Positions 17,485-27,275 are shown, numbered from the stretch's first letter. The stretch: 64,000 nt of DNA from Paraburkholderia caribensis (GCF_002902945.1 NZ_CP026101.1:2914001-2978000); one strand, 5' to 3'. The notes: generated by a model not told the origin, from the sequence alone. Program-made: numbers and translations.

Positions 17485-18552
17485 CTAAGCCCGCGCGCCG
17501 ATCACCTGCTGCGCCACGGCCAGATAGCGCTGCGCCGTATCCTGCAGCGTCAAGCCCGCCAGCGACCTGGGCACCTTGGGCTGCGCCAGGGCCCCCAGCA
17601 GCGCGGCGGCGTAGGCGGCCGTGTCATCGGTATCGACGAGTTGCACGCAAGGCAGCGTCTTCGCGAACTGGAACGGCGCGATCGTACTCGCGACGACGGG
17701 AATCCCCGACGCCAGCGCCTCCAGAAACGCAATGCTGTGCCCTTCCGAGCGCGACGGCATCGCGAACACGTTCGACGCACGCAGTACGCCGCTCACGTCC
17801 GTATGCGGACCATCCACACGCACCCGGCCTTCGAGCCCGAGCTTCTTCACCAGATCCTCGATCGCGGCCAGATAAGCCGGGTCTTCGACCACGCCGTACA
17901 ACTGCAGCCGCACATCCGTCACCTGCGCCGCGACCTCGCGAAACGCATGCACCGTCTGCAGCTGGTTCTTCACGGACGTGTACCGGCCGATCTGCACGAT
18001 CTGCGGCGGCGCATCGCCCCGGCCTGGCCGGTCGTCGAATGCAAAACGTGACATGTCGACGCCGTTCGGGATCATCGTCAACAGCGGATGCGAGCCGACG
18101 CAGTCCGTATAGTCCCGCAAGTTCGCGGGCGAGACGCCGATCACCGCCCGCGCCCGCGACGACAGCACGCGCTCGACATTGCGAAACAGCTTGCGCTCGA
18201 AATCGTTGACGGCGGAATGCATCACGTAGATGACGGGCACCTTGCTCGGCAGCGCGCGCGCATAGAACGCGGGGATCGTCGCATGCGCGAACACGACGTC
18301 GGGCCGAAAGCGCCGCAGCACGCCCGCCAGATGCATCAGCTTGCCGGGCAGGCTCGGGCGCTTCGCCGGGAACACGCACTCGACGCCGTGGCTCGCCAGC
18401 TCGCGTGTGAACGGCGCGAAGTCGGGCCGCTCGGGCAACAGCGCCGTCACGCCGACCACGCTGCCGTCGCGCTGCTGATGGATCGCGAGATCCTTCGCCA
18501 GCACTTCCGCGCCCGACAGACGCGGCTCCAGCACGAGATGAAGTATCCGCAT
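17485..18552 (-). CDS. glycosyltransferase family 4
   Basis: Protein of 355 aa. The GT-B signature is clear: the N-terminus MRILHLVLEPRLSGAEVLAKDLAIHQ and, in the C-terminal domain, VQIGRYTSVKNQLQTVHAFREVA, LQLYGVVED, VDGPHTDVSGVLRASNVFAMPSRSEGHSIAFLEALASGIPVVAS, with the E-x7-E donor-binding motif. The ATG overlaps the wzx stop by one base (TGATG), so the two genes are coupled. Likely an EPS sugar transferase on the cytoplasmic face. Confidence 0.88.
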   Translation of the reverse strand: MRILHLVLEPRLSGAEVLAKDLAIHQQRDGSVVGVTALLPERPDFAPFTRELASHGVECVFPAKRPSLPGKLMHLAGVLRRFRPDVVFAHATIPAFYARALPSKVPVIYVMHSAVNDFERKLFRNVERVLSSRARAVIGVSPANLRDYTDCVGSHPLLTMIPNGVDMSRFAFDDRPGRGDAPPQIVQIGRYTSVKNQLQTVHAFREVAAQVTDVRLQLYGVVEDPAYLAAIEDLVKKLGLEGRVRVDGPHTDVSGVLRASNVFAMPSRSEGHSIAFLEALASGIPVVASTIAPFQFAKTLPCVQLVDTDDTAAYAAALLGALAQPKVPRSLAGLTLQDTAQRYLAVAQQVIGARA

Positions 18553-19799
18553 CACATCACCCTCGCGGTGCGATAGGTCATCCAGGCAGCCGCCGAACTC
18601 AGGCCGAGCGTCATCGCCCAGGCGATACCCGTGACGCCCCAGTAATGCGTCGCCGGCGGCACGCAGGCGAGCAGCACGAACACCTGGATCACCGACGCCT
18701 GCGTCGTCGCCTTCGCATCGCCGACGGCCCGCAGATACGACACCAGCACCGCGATGAGCGCGCCGATCGCCATGTTGATCACGAAGATCTTGAAGAGCGG
18801 CACGGCGGGCAGCCAGGCCGGGCCGAGTATCAGCGCGAAAAGCCAGTGCGCCGCGAGCCGCAGCACGATCACGACCACCACCAGCCCCAGCGCGATCACG
18901 CCGATATAGCGTCTGAAGAGCCGCGCGGCGGCATGCGGATCGGCGCGATGGCGGGCGGCGAAGGTCGGAAACAGGTATTGCGACATCGCGATCGCGGCAT
19001 CCGCGAGCAGCATCTGCGCGAGCCGCGACGACATCTGATACGCGCCGAGCTGCGCGGGGCCGAGCAGCTTGCCGACCACCACCTTGTCGAACTGGTTGAG
19101 GACCAGATTGACGACGCTGCCCGCCCAGATCCAGCGGCTAAAGCCAATGTAATGACCGATACCCGACCAGCGCAGGCGGATAGGCGGACGCGGCTTCATC
19201 GTGATCCACGTGAGGGACGTCTTCAGCGACTCGCCGACGATCATCCCGAGCAGCACCGAGTACGCACCCGCGCCCGCCAGCGCGAGCGCCAGCCCGCAAC
19301 AGCAGTCGACGAACGCCGCCGAAACCTCGATGATCGCGACGTGCTGGAAGCGCCGCTCGCGCTGCACGACGTAATAGGCGGGCGATGCGATGCCGCGCAA
19401 CAGCGGCAACAACGCGGCGAGTTGCAACAGCAGCAGCGCGCCGCCGAGATGGAACTGGTTGTTCATCAGCGGCGCGATCGCGACGAGGGCCGCGCCGATC
19501 ACCACGCCGCGTGTCGCCAGCGTGGTCCAGACAGCGCCGAGTTCATCGCGTGTCGGCGCGGCCTGCCCCTGGATGACGGCCTGCGACAGGCCCGTATCCG
19601 ACATGGCTTCCGCAATCGCGACGGCGAGCAGCGCGACGCTCACGCTGCCGATCGCCTCCGGCCCGAGAATGCGGCCGATCGCAAGAAACTTGACGGCAAC
19701 GAGCCCGCGCATCAACACCTGCTGCAACAGCACCCATGTCGCCGCGCTCGAACCCAGGCCTGCCCTGAACGAAAACGCCGGTAGCCTCATCGTCCGCAA
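18552..19799 (-). CDS. wzx: Wzx-type lipid-linked oligosaccharide flippase
   Basis: Very hydrophobic protein of 415 aa with about 12 predicted transmembrane segments, of the polysaccharide-transporter (PST/MOP) family. The N-terminal LLQQVLMRGLVAVKFLAIGRILGPEAIGSVSVALL and the central NQFDKVVVGKLLGPAQLGAYQMSSRLAQM are typical of Wzx/WzxC proteins. It would move undecaprenyl-linked EPS units across the inner membrane. TTG at 19799 has GGAGA at proper distance; an ATG at 19790 lies too far from it. Coupled to the downstream glycosyltransferase. Confidence 0.88.
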   Translation of the reverse strand: MRTMRLPAFSFRAGLGSSAATWVLLQQVLMRGLVAVKFLAIGRILGPEAIGSVSVALLAVAIAEAMSDTGLSQAVIQGQAAPTRDELGAVWTTLATRGVVIGAALVAIAPLMNNQFHLGGALLLLQLAALLPLLRGIASPAYYVVQRERRFQHVAIIEVSAAFVDCCCGLALALAGAGAYSVLLGMIVGESLKTSLTWITMKPRPPIRLRWSGIGHYIGFSRWIWAGSVVNLVLNQFDKVVVGKLLGPAQLGAYQMSSRLAQMLLADAAIAMSQYLFPTFAARHRADPHAAARLFRRYIGVIALGLVVVVIVLRLAAHWLFALILGPAWLPAVPLFKIFVINMAIGALIAVLVSYLRAVGDAKATTQASVIQVFVLLACVPPATHYWGVTGIAWAMTLGLSSAAAWMTYRTARVM

Positions 19800-20069
19800 T
19801 GTTTTTCTCCAGTGTCGATCAGAGTTAGCGCCTCACCGCCCTCAACCCGTCGGGCATACCATGCGCGCCGCGGACACAACCTGTCCGACAGCTCACGCAC
19901 GCCGTCCCTCAAGGTAACCCGCCGCACCCGCTCACGGACGCCATCTGCCAGTCAGATTCGGCAACCCTCCCCCTCTGACTGTCCGTTGTCGCCAAACAAT
20001 TGGCGAAAATGTCGGTTCGCGCCGAAGACGTAATGCTAAGGTGAGCGCAAGGCTGCTCCTTAAATCGCC
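19800..20069. other. divergent promoter region wzx / glycosyltransferase
   Basis: A 270-bp gap between the leftward wzx pair and the rightward glycosyltransferase. It must hold promoters in both directions and contains the palindrome at 19989-20006. No further gene is seen. Confidence 0.5.
19989..20006. promoter_or_regulatory. palindrome in divergent EPS promoter region
   Basis: TCGCCAA-N4-TTGGCGA, a perfect 7-bp dyad between the divergent wzx and glycosyltransferase genes. It could be a regulator binding site; no other copy was found by eye in the window. Confidence 0.4.
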
Positions 20070-21329
20070 ATGGAACGCGCAACCCATCTCGTGTCCGTTG
20101 AAGCCCCCATCGCAGATGCTGCGAGACTCGGCTATGTCGTCATCATCGAGCCCAATTTCACCGGGCACCGGTGGCGCTATGTCGAGTGGATCGCGCAGGC
20201 CTGCCTCGAGGCCGGCTATCCCGTGCTCGTCGTCACCGAGAACTCGAACGAAGATCATCGGCTCGCGCGCGAGATCATGTCGGCAAGGCGCGAAGACCTG
20301 CAAATCGCCTTCGTCGACACGGAAAGCCGGCGTCACAGCCGCGGCCTGAAACGCTTCAGCTACGCTCGGTTTCATGCGTATTTCAAACTCGCCTACGACT
20401 CGGTCAAGCGTGCGGAGCGCGTGCGTCTCGTCGTCGTGCCGTATGTCGATTACTTCTTTCACGCGCTGCCGCTGCTCGGCTCGCCGTTCGGCAAGACGCC
20501 GTGGATCGCGATCACGATGCGCGCAACGTTCCATCACCGCAAAGTCGGCGTGCGCACGCCGGGGCGGCCGCTCGTCAATACGCTGAAGTCGCTGCTGTTT
20601 CGCCGCGCGGTGCATACGAGAGGCCTGCGCGCGCTGCTGTCGATCGATCCGACATTGCCCGAATGGGTCGGCCGCGCGACGCCGAAGCATGGCGCATCCG
20701 TCGAATACGTCGCCGATCCCTTCCCCGATGCGAAGGCCGAAGACCCTCTCGTCGCGCGCGAGCGTCTTGGGCTCGATCCCGCTGGCCGCTATCTGCTCGT
20801 CTACGGCTCGATCAGCGAACGCAAGGGCATCTGCGAGCTCGCCGAAGCGCTGGCGGGCATGAAAGACGCGCCGACGCTCCTGCTCGCCGGCGAACAGGAC
20901 CCGGAAGTGCGCGGCTTCATGCGCGCGTTCATACCCATCCTGAAACCCGCCCCTGTGATCCTCGATCAGTTCATTTCGAACGAGATGGAGCGCGACCTGT
21001 TCTCCGCATGCGACGTCGTCTGGCTCGGCTACAAGGGCCACTACGGGATGAGCGGGGTGCTCGTGCAGGCGTATCGCTTCGACAAGCCCGTGATCGCGAC
21101 GAGTGACGGCCTGATCGGTTGGTTCTGCCGCGGCGGCCAACTCGGGCCGTGTCTCGACGACCTGTCGGCGGCGTCGATCACGCACGCGCTCGGCGAAGTC
21201 GCCGCGCAATGGCAGCGTGGCGACAGGCACCAACGTCCCCTCGATCATCTGCTCGCACGCAACACGCTCGGTCAATTCAAGGAAACGCTGCGCCAGACGA
21301 TCACGGCCGCCATCGAAACGCGCGTCTGA
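20070..21329 (+). CDS. glycosyltransferase (GT-B fold)
   Basis: Protein of 419 aa. The N-terminal half starts GYVVIIEPNFTGHRWRYVEWIAQACLEAGYPVLVVTE, a glycosyltransferase nucleotide fold; the C-terminal half has RYLLVYGSISERKGICELAEALAGM, LLLAGEQDPEV and DVVWLGYKGHYGMSGVLVQAYRFDKPVIAT, equivalent to the donor-sugar site though without a canonical E-x7-E. The ATG has no strong ribosome site. It runs alone, converging on an acyltransferase gene 57 bp away. EPS assembly is inferred from context. Confidence 0.8.
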   Translation: MERATHLVSVEAPIADAARLGYVVIIEPNFTGHRWRYVEWIAQACLEAGYPVLVVTENSNEDHRLAREIMSARREDLQIAFVDTESRRHSRGLKRFSYARFHAYFKLAYDSVKRAERVRLVVVPYVDYFFHALPLLGSPFGKTPWIAITMRATFHHRKVGVRTPGRPLVNTLKSLLFRRAVHTRGLRALLSIDPTLPEWVGRATPKHGASVEYVADPFPDAKAEDPLVARERLGLDPAGRYLLVYGSISERKGICELAEALAGMKDAPTLLLAGEQDPEVRGFMRAFIPILKPAPVILDQFISNEMERDLFSACDVVWLGYKGHYGMSGVLVQAYRFDKPVIATSDGLIGWFCRGGQLGPCLDDLSAASITHALGEVAAQWQRGDRHQRPLDHLLARNTLGQFKETLRQTITAAIETRV

Positions 21330-21386
21330 TACGGCGCGCAATTTCAGCGGCGATCCCGTTCGTCAGCCTGCGTACGGGCGCACGGC

Positions 21387-22712
21387 TCAATCCGATGTTT
21401 CGCTGCTCACCCGCTCGATCCGTTTCGCGCGCGCGACGCGCGGCAGCAGCACCTGACGCGCCCATTGCGCGCAAGGCCGCTCGATGCGCGCCGCGCTGAT
21501 CCGCGCGGCCACATAGCTCGCGCCACACGCGAACACGGCGGCAATCATGAAACCGAGCACGGGCACGCGATGGTCGAGTGCATCGAGCGGTGTCTTCAAC
21601 GCAACGCGCACGACCAGAATCACGACGAAGCTCCAGATGTACAACCCGTAGCTGTTTTGCCCGAACGCGGCGACGATTCGCGCGCCCGGATATCGGCGCG
21701 GCAGTTGCGCGAGCAGCAGCAGCAACGCGGCCGCCGCGCACGCGGCGACCGTCGGCGCGAGCCAGTGCGCAAGACCAAGTCCCGAACCCGTCACGTACAG
21801 CAGCGCGAGCAGGACCGCGCAGGCGGCGAGCGTGCACGCGATGCCGAACATCGACAGCTTCACGCCGTCGCGCAACAGAAGCCGCTTGCCATAGCGCGCG
21901 AGCATCAGGCCGATGACGAAGCACGGCAGTTGCGTCGGCGGCCAGTAGTAAAGGAACGAGTTGTTTTCGACGGTGCAGACGTCGTCGGCGCAGGCGCCCG
22001 CGGTCAGCGCGACGGCGCTGATCACCAGCAGCGCGAGCGAGGCGCGCCACAAGCCGCGCCGCGTGCGCGTGGCGATGAAGATGAGCGGCGCGAACAGATA
22101 GAAGCACATCTCCACGCCGATCGACCAGCCGCCCGGCACCACCGTATTGACGGCGCCGGGCACCCAGGCGTGGATAAAGACGAGATTCGCGACGACATCG
22201 GCCACGCCATGCGGCGCCGTGACCTGCGTATCGAAGCGTCCCGCCAGATGATTGCCGAGCGAATACACAGCAATCGCGACGTAGTAAAGCGGCGCGATGC
22301 GAAAGAAGCGCTTGATGTAGAAGCGCCGCGCGATCAGCGAGCGGTCGTCGCCGAAGCGCCTGGTTTCTTCTTCGAGCGTCAGCATGATCGTGACGGCGCT
22401 GATGACGAAGAACAGCTGCACGCCGTATTGCCCCATATCCGACACGGCTTGCAGCCACGCAGGCAGCGCGGGCATGAAAAGCGCGAGATGCACGACAATC
22501 ACGCCGACGATGGCGAACGCGCGGCCGGCGTCGAGCGCGGCGACGCGAGCTTCATCGTGCGACGCGGCCTTGCAGACGGACGCGTTCGCTGCCGTGGCGA
22601 CCGGGGCTGCGTGCGCGGCCGGATGCGCAGCCCCCGGCGCGCGCGCGCGGGTCCGCTCCACGCAGCGGCTGCCGATGCGGTCAAGCCATGTCAGCGTTCC
22701 TGTGAAGCTCAC
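21387..22712 (-). CDS. acyltransferase 3 family membrane protein
   Basis: Membrane O-acyltransferase of 441 aa, OafA/OatA-like superfamily. The GTG at 22712 is the start because GGGGAGGA lies 5-6 nt upstream. After about 55 Ala-rich residues the family signature begins: RVAALDAGRAFAIVGVIVVHLALF, then QLFFVISAVTIML, RRFYIKRFFRIAPLYYVAI and GGWSIGVEMCFYLFAPLIF, with about ten transmembrane helices. The His of VVHL and the R-x10-H-type layout are conserved features. Probably transfers acetyl or another acyl group to an EPS sugar. Confidence 0.87.
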   Translation of the reverse strand: MSFTGTLTWLDRIGSRCVERTRARAPGAAHPAAHAAPVATAANASVCKAASHDEARVAALDAGRAFAIVGVIVVHLALFMPALPAWLQAVSDMGQYGVQLFFVISAVTIMLTLEEETRRFGDDRSLIARRFYIKRFFRIAPLYYVAIAVYSLGNHLAGRFDTQVTAPHGVADVVANLVFIHAWVPGAVNTVVPGGWSIGVEMCFYLFAPLIFIATRTRRGLWRASLALLVISAVALTAGACADDVCTVENNSFLYYWPPTQLPCFVIGLMLARYGKRLLLRDGVKLSMFGIACTLAACAVLLALLYVTGSGLGLAHWLAPTVAACAAAALLLLLAQLPRRYPGARIVAAFGQNSYGLYIWSFVVILVVRVALKTPLDALDHRVPVLGFMIAAVFACGASYVAARISAARIERPCAQWARQVLLPRVARAKRIERVSSETSD

Positions 22713-22799
22713 GCAAATCCTCCCCTTGCGAGCCGGATGCTTCGCTCGCCTGCGCGCACGCGACGCGTGCAGCACGCTGCTGCGATGAATGGGCCGGAA

Positions 22800-23945
22800 T
22801 CAGGACAGCTGCCCGCCGACGGGCATTTCCTCGCGCACCGATGCGTTGCGCCTGGCCGGAAACAGCGCATTGCGCAGCCGCAGGAACGGGTACTCGACAG
22901 CGCGCGTCATCACGTAGCCCGCGATGATCGCGACAGCAGCCTGGGCGGCCAGTGCGACGAACCAGATCGCGGCGGGCGGCAACCCGAGCGCCGTCGCCTT
23001 GCGGATCACGATGTCGCCGGGCGCGAGCGCAAGCGAATGCCACAGGTAAATGCCGTACGAGTACACACCGAGCCACGCCACCGCGCGATATACGCGCGAA
23101 TCGCGCACCTTGCCCGAGTGTTCGAGCATCAGCACGATGAACGCGCAAAAGCCGATTGCCTGAATCGTGTAGCCGATGCTTTCATCGAGCGGCTCATGCT
23201 TCGTCGCGAGCACGAGCCATGCGACCAGCACGGCCACCATGGCCAGCAGCCAGCCCGTGCGCTTCGCGATGCCTTGATAGATATCGGGCTTCATCCAGTA
23301 GATCGCGGCGAGAATCACGCCGTACAGCAGACTGTCGATCCGGTACTGCGTATAGAAGAACGCGGCCTGCAAATCGCCGCCCGCGACTTCGAGGCAACGC
23401 GCGATCAGCACGATCACGCAGATCCCGCCGAGCACGCTGACGATCGATCCGGCGCGCATCTTCCAGCGCGCGAACAGTAGCAGCACGGCGGGCAGGAACA
23501 GATAGAAGTGCTCTTCGACGGCGAGGCTCCACGTCTGCGCGATCGACGTGCCAAAGTAGTTCTGCAGGTGCGTCAGGTTCTGCCACAGGAACGTGTCCAG
23601 CGGATGGCGGCCGGCAATCGAATGAAACAGGATCAGCACGTAGTAAGCAGGCCAGATCTTGAACATCCGCCGCACGATAAAGCGGCGCGCGTCGATGTGA
23701 CCTGTCTCCGCGTATTGCCGCAGCAACAGCCCGCCAACCAGAAAGCCGCTCAGCGTGAAAAACAGATTCACGCCCTCTCGGCCGAAGCTCTTGAGCGGAT
23801 ACTCGATGATCGAGATCAGCGCGCTGCCTGTCTGATTCACATGAAAGTGGTAGCCCATTACCGCGATGATCGCGATGCCGCGCACGAAGTCGAGCTCGAC
23901 CGACCTGCCCCGCATCATCGATTGCGCGCTGCCGAATAGCTTCAT
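22800..23945 (-). CDS. acyltransferase 3 family membrane protein
   Basis: Protein of 381 aa from the ATG at 23945 (GGGGAA ribosome site). Family motifs are clearer than in its neighbour: SVELDFVRGIAIIAVMGYHFHVN, GVNLFFTLSGFLVGGLLLRQY, RFIVRRMFKIWPAYYVLIL and QTWSLAVEEHFYLFLPAVLLL, with about ten transmembrane segments. It lies 87 bp upstream of the other acyltransferase gene on the same strand, so the two may be co-transcribed. Likely decorates EPS with acetyl, pyruvyl or succinyl-type groups; the donor cannot be told. Confidence 0.9.
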   Translation of the reverse strand: MKLFGSAQSMMRGRSVELDFVRGIAIIAVMGYHFHVNQTGSALISIIEYPLKSFGREGVNLFFTLSGFLVGGLLLRQYAETGHIDARRFIVRRMFKIWPAYYVLILFHSIAGRHPLDTFLWQNLTHLQNYFGTSIAQTWSLAVEEHFYLFLPAVLLLFARWKMRAGSIVSVLGGICVIVLIARCLEVAGGDLQAAFFYTQYRIDSLLYGVILAAIYWMKPDIYQGIAKRTGWLLAMVAVLVAWLVLATKHEPLDESIGYTIQAIGFCAFIVLMLEHSGKVRDSRVYRAVAWLGVYSYGIYLWHSLALAPGDIVIRKATALGLPPAAIWFVALAAQAAVAIIAGYVMTRAVEYPFLRLRNALFPARRNASVREEMPVGGQLS

Positions 23946-24341
23946 GCCTGTTCCCCTTCGACGTCGTTTGCTGGTCTTTGTTTGTGAGCCGCCACGCGGA
24001 GAGCCACTGCCTTTCGTAACCATCCGTGCCTTCAGTGCCCGGCGCGTTCGATGCGATCCACGCATGCTTGAACTGGCACTTTGCGCACGATATTCCAACC
24101 ATGTTGCTTGCTCGGCCGCGCGCCCGTACGCCAAGTTGCTGCCCTTATCGGACAGCCTGGCCGCGCGCACGGAACCGTCCTACCAGACGTTTCTGGCGCA
24201 TCGTTTGACCCCGCCAGAACCCAGGCGTATTACGCCTGCTCCGGACTTCGCACAAGGCGCTCCATTTATATTCAGACTGAACAGTGGCGTGCGCCGCCCT
24301 GCCACGATGAACATATCGCACCGGGAGAGGGAGAATCGTCG
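23946..24341. other. divergent intergenic region, acyltransferase / polymerase
   Basis: 396 bp between divergent genes; presumably promoters for both. Open frames cross it only as extensions of the flanking genes. No clear promoter hexamers or palindromes seen. Confidence 0.45.
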
Positions 24342-25850
24342 ATGCGCAACAAGTACGCTACGTTGTGGATCTGGATGTGCTTGTGCCCGCTCGCGCTCGA
24401 CTACAAGGCACCGGACGCGGACTCGGGCCACGCCGCGCAGATCCTGCTCGTCGCGCCGACTTTCGCAGCCGCGCTCGCGCTGATTTTCATCGCGCCGCGT
24501 TTTCGCGATGCGTCGCCGTTGCGCCGCTTCGTCACGCTTTGCCTCGCGCTGAGCGTGCCCGGCAGCCTGATCTCGCAACTCGTCCAAGGCAACGATTTCG
24601 GCAACTATCTGCGCGTCGTGTTGCCGTTTCTGCTGTTTCTGCTCGGCTATGCGATGGCGTGCCATCCGTGGCATGAGAACCGCATCGGGCAGATGGAAAA
24701 GGCCCTGTTCTGGGCGAACCTGATCTGTCTGGTCTTTACGTTCGTCTTCGGCATTGCGACGGGCGGCGGCATGGGCGGCATCGCCGACGTGCGCTTTCGT
24801 ATCGTCTCGGTGACGCTGCTCGGGCTGCAAGGCGTGCTGCTGCACGAGTTCGTGCTGGCGCGGCGCTTTTCGCCGTTCATGCTCGCGGTGTTTCTCGGCA
24901 CGGTGCTAGTCGAGCTGCTGAGCGTGACGCGCAGCCTGCTAGTCGGCACAGTGCTGCTGTTCATGATGGCTGCGTGGATGAGCGCGCCGTCACTGCGTTA
25001 TCTGGTGCGCTCGGCCATACGCGCGTTTATCGTGAGCGTCCTGCTCGGCGCGATGGGCGCGCTCGCCGTACTGAGCATGCCGTCCGTCAGCGAACACTGG
25101 ATGCAGCGCTTCACGGCCGCCTCCAATACGCAGACGGGCAAAGACCCGACGACGATCACGCGTCTTGCCGAAATCAAGGACCAGTTCGACCAGGTCACGT
25201 CGTCGACGCAATCGCTGCTGCTTGGCGAGGGGTACGGCCATTACTACCGCTATTCGCCGCAATATCTGCCCGATCTCGCGGGCCAGATTAGCGAAAAGGA
25301 CTTCTACGCGATCCGCGAATGGGCGGCGGGCCACAACTTCTGGATCTATCAACTGTTCGCGGGCGGCCTGCTGTTCGGCCTCGCGCTGCCGCTCGCGGTA
25401 CTGGTGACGCTGGGGCACTGCGCGCTCGCCTACCGGCGATGGCGCGCGAAAAGCCCCGGTGCGCCGCTTTTGCCCGTGTTCGGCCGCTCGATCCTGCTGC
25501 TCGCCGCGCTGCCGGCCCAGTCGATCGGCGGCAATCCGCTCGGCCCGCGTTTCTCGGGGCTCGTATTCGGCGTCGCCCTCGGTTTGACGGTCGCGACGTA
25601 TTGCCGTTTGCATCGGCAGCTGGACGCGAAGACGCGCCTGAAAGTGGCGCCGGTGGGGCCGCCGCCGTCGGCACGCGCGACAGCCGTCGCGCAGAAACCG
25701 CCGACCCGACCGCCCGCCCAGCCGCCCCGCCCCGCGCCGTTCGCGTCGGCCGCCGCGCGAGGCGCGCTGAAAGACGCAACAGGGTCAGAACCGTACGACG
25801 CAGACCGCACGCGCGATCTGCGTCAGCGAGGCATGCCGGCGTCCGCGTGA
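24342..25850 (+). CDS. O-antigen ligase / Wzy polymerase family membrane protein
   Basis: Protein of 502 aa from the ATG at 24342, after a purine-rich GGGAGAGGGAGAA site. About ten transmembrane helices span residues 1-430. A large periplasmic loop (about 255-360) includes the family-typical TRLAEIKDQFDQV ... LLLGEGYGHYYR ... AGHNFWIYQLFAGGLLFGLALPL; the conserved H(N) before the last helices is the Wzy_C/ligase signature. It would polymerise EPS repeat units in the periplasm. The last 75 residues form an unusual proline- and alanine-rich tail (GPPPSARA, KPPTRPPAQPPRPAP). It lies just ahead of a glycosyltransferase. Confidence 0.83.
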   Translation: MRNKYATLWIWMCLCPLALDYKAPDADSGHAAQILLVAPTFAAALALIFIAPRFRDASPLRRFVTLCLALSVPGSLISQLVQGNDFGNYLRVVLPFLLFLLGYAMACHPWHENRIGQMEKALFWANLICLVFTFVFGIATGGGMGGIADVRFRIVSVTLLGLQGVLLHEFVLARRFSPFMLAVFLGTVLVELLSVTRSLLVGTVLLFMMAAWMSAPSLRYLVRSAIRAFIVSVLLGAMGALAVLSMPSVSEHWMQRFTAASNTQTGKDPTTITRLAEIKDQFDQVTSSTQSLLLGEGYGHYYRYSPQYLPDLAGQISEKDFYAIREWAAGHNFWIYQLFAGGLLFGLALPLAVLVTLGHCALAYRRWRAKSPGAPLLPVFGRSILLLAALPAQSIGGNPLGPRFSGLVFGVALGLTVATYCRLHRQLDAKTRLKVAPVGPPPSARATAVAQKPPTRPPAQPPRPAPFASAAARGALKDATGSEPYDADRTRDLRQRGMPASA

Positions 25851-25946
25851 CGTGCGCTGCGGCGCATGTCGTGCATCACGCGGATTGCCTCGCGCTTCAT
25901 CGCCCGGCTGCGCCGGTCCTTTTCGCACTACGCCGTGTATTCGCCA

Positions 25947-27194
25947 ATGAAAATTCTTCATCTACTTTCGACAGTCGACCCGCGGGCAGGCGGGCCGACT
26001 GAGGGTGTACGACAGAGCGGCGTCGCGATGGCGTCGCTGGGTCACGAGGTCGAGGTCGCGTCGCTCGATGCTGTCGATGCGCCGCATGTGCGCGACTTCC
26101 CGTTGCCCGTGCATGCGCTCGGTCCGGGACGAAACTACTACGGCTTCACGGCCGATTTCGTGCCGTGGCTCAGCCGCGAGGCGCAGCGCTTCGATGCCGT
26201 GATCGTGCATGGACTGTGGCAATACCATGGCTTCGGCGCATGGCGGGCGCTGCGCGCGTCGAAGGTGCCGTACTACGTGTACACGCACGGCATGCTCGAC
26301 CCGTATTTCAAGCGCACTTACCCGCTCAAGCATCTGAAGAAGTGGGCTTACTGGCCGTGGGCAGAATATCGCGTGCTGCGCGACGCGGCCGCCGTGATCT
26401 TCACGACGGAAGAAGAGCGGCTGCTGGCGCGGCAGTCGTTCTGGCTGTATCGCGCGAACGAACGCGTCGTGCCGTTCGGCACCAACCCGCCGCCGCCGCA
26501 TGCACAGGCGTTGCGCGAAGCGTTCCTGAGCACGTATCCGGCCCTGCGCGGCAAGCGGATCGTGCTGTTTCTCGGGCGCATCCACGAAAAGAAGGGCTGC
26601 GATCTGCTGATTCACGCATTTGCCGACCACGCGCAGCGCGACCCCGAGGCGCATCTGGTGATTGCGGGTCCCGACGCGACGGGCTGGCAGCGGCCGTTGC
26701 AGGCGCTCGCGCGCTCTTGCGGGATCGAGGAGCGGATCGCGTGGCCGGGCATGCTGCAGGGCGATCTGAAATGGGGCGCCTTCTACGCGAGCGATGTATT
26801 CGCGCTGCCGTCGCATCAGGAGAACTTCGGCGTGGCCGTGGCGGAAGCGTTGGCGTGCGGCCTGCCCGTGCTGCTGTCGGACAAGGTCGGGGTATGGCGC
26901 GAAGTGGAGAACGACCACGCGGGCTTCGTATCGAGCGACACGATCAACGGCACGCAGCGCAATCTGCTGAACTGGCATTCGCTCGATGCCGCCGCGAAGG
27001 GAAACATGCGCGAACAGGCGCGCCGGACATTCGAGGCGCGCTTCGGCATCGAGAGCATGATCGATTCGTTGACTGCGCTGCTGCTACCGCAACCTGCCGC
27101 CGCACCTCGCGCCGCCGATCAGCAGTCGCCGCAGAATACGCCTGGTGCGATGCCGAGGAAAGTGCCGGCGCAGAGGGAGCCGTCGGTGAATTGA
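25947..27194 (+). CDS. glycosyltransferase family 4
   Basis: Protein of 415 aa starting MKILHLLSTVDPRAGGPTEGVRQSGVAM, the classic GT4 N-terminus; the frame is open upstream without a start that fits. The C-terminal domain has VLFLGRIHEKKGCDLLIHAFADHA, LVIAGPDATGW, WPGMLQGDLKWGAFYASDVFALPSHQENFGVAVAEALACGLPVLLSDKVGVW, with E-x7-E. It is 96 bp behind the polymerase gene, probably in one transcript, and ends at a strong terminator. Resembles WcaC/bceG-type transferases; donor unknown. Confidence 0.9.
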   Translation: MKILHLLSTVDPRAGGPTEGVRQSGVAMASLGHEVEVASLDAVDAPHVRDFPLPVHALGPGRNYYGFTADFVPWLSREAQRFDAVIVHGLWQYHGFGAWRALRASKVPYYVYTHGMLDPYFKRTYPLKHLKKWAYWPWAEYRVLRDAAAVIFTTEEERLLARQSFWLYRANERVVPFGTNPPPPHAQALREAFLSTYPALRGKRIVLFLGRIHEKKGCDLLIHAFADHAQRDPEAHLVIAGPDATGWQRPLQALARSCGIEERIAWPGMLQGDLKWGAFYASDVFALPSHQENFGVAVAEALACGLPVLLSDKVGVWREVENDHAGFVSSDTINGTQRNLLNWHSLDAAAKGNMREQARRTFEARFGIESMIDSLTALLLPQPAAAPRAADQQSPQNTPGAMPRKVPAQREPSVN

Positions 27195-27243
27195 GCGTGC
27201 CTTGCGCTTTCGCACATTGCCAGACGTTGCGAAGGCGCCAATG

Positions 27244-27275
27244 AAAAATCCCGCGATGCGAATCGCGGGATTTTT
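27244..27275. terminator. bidirectional terminator after glycosyltransferase
   Basis: AAAAATCCCGCGAT / ATCGCGGGATTTTT perfect 14-bp arms with a 4-nt loop. It serves the rightward glycosyltransferase and the leftward GMC oxidoreductase. Confidence 0.93.
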
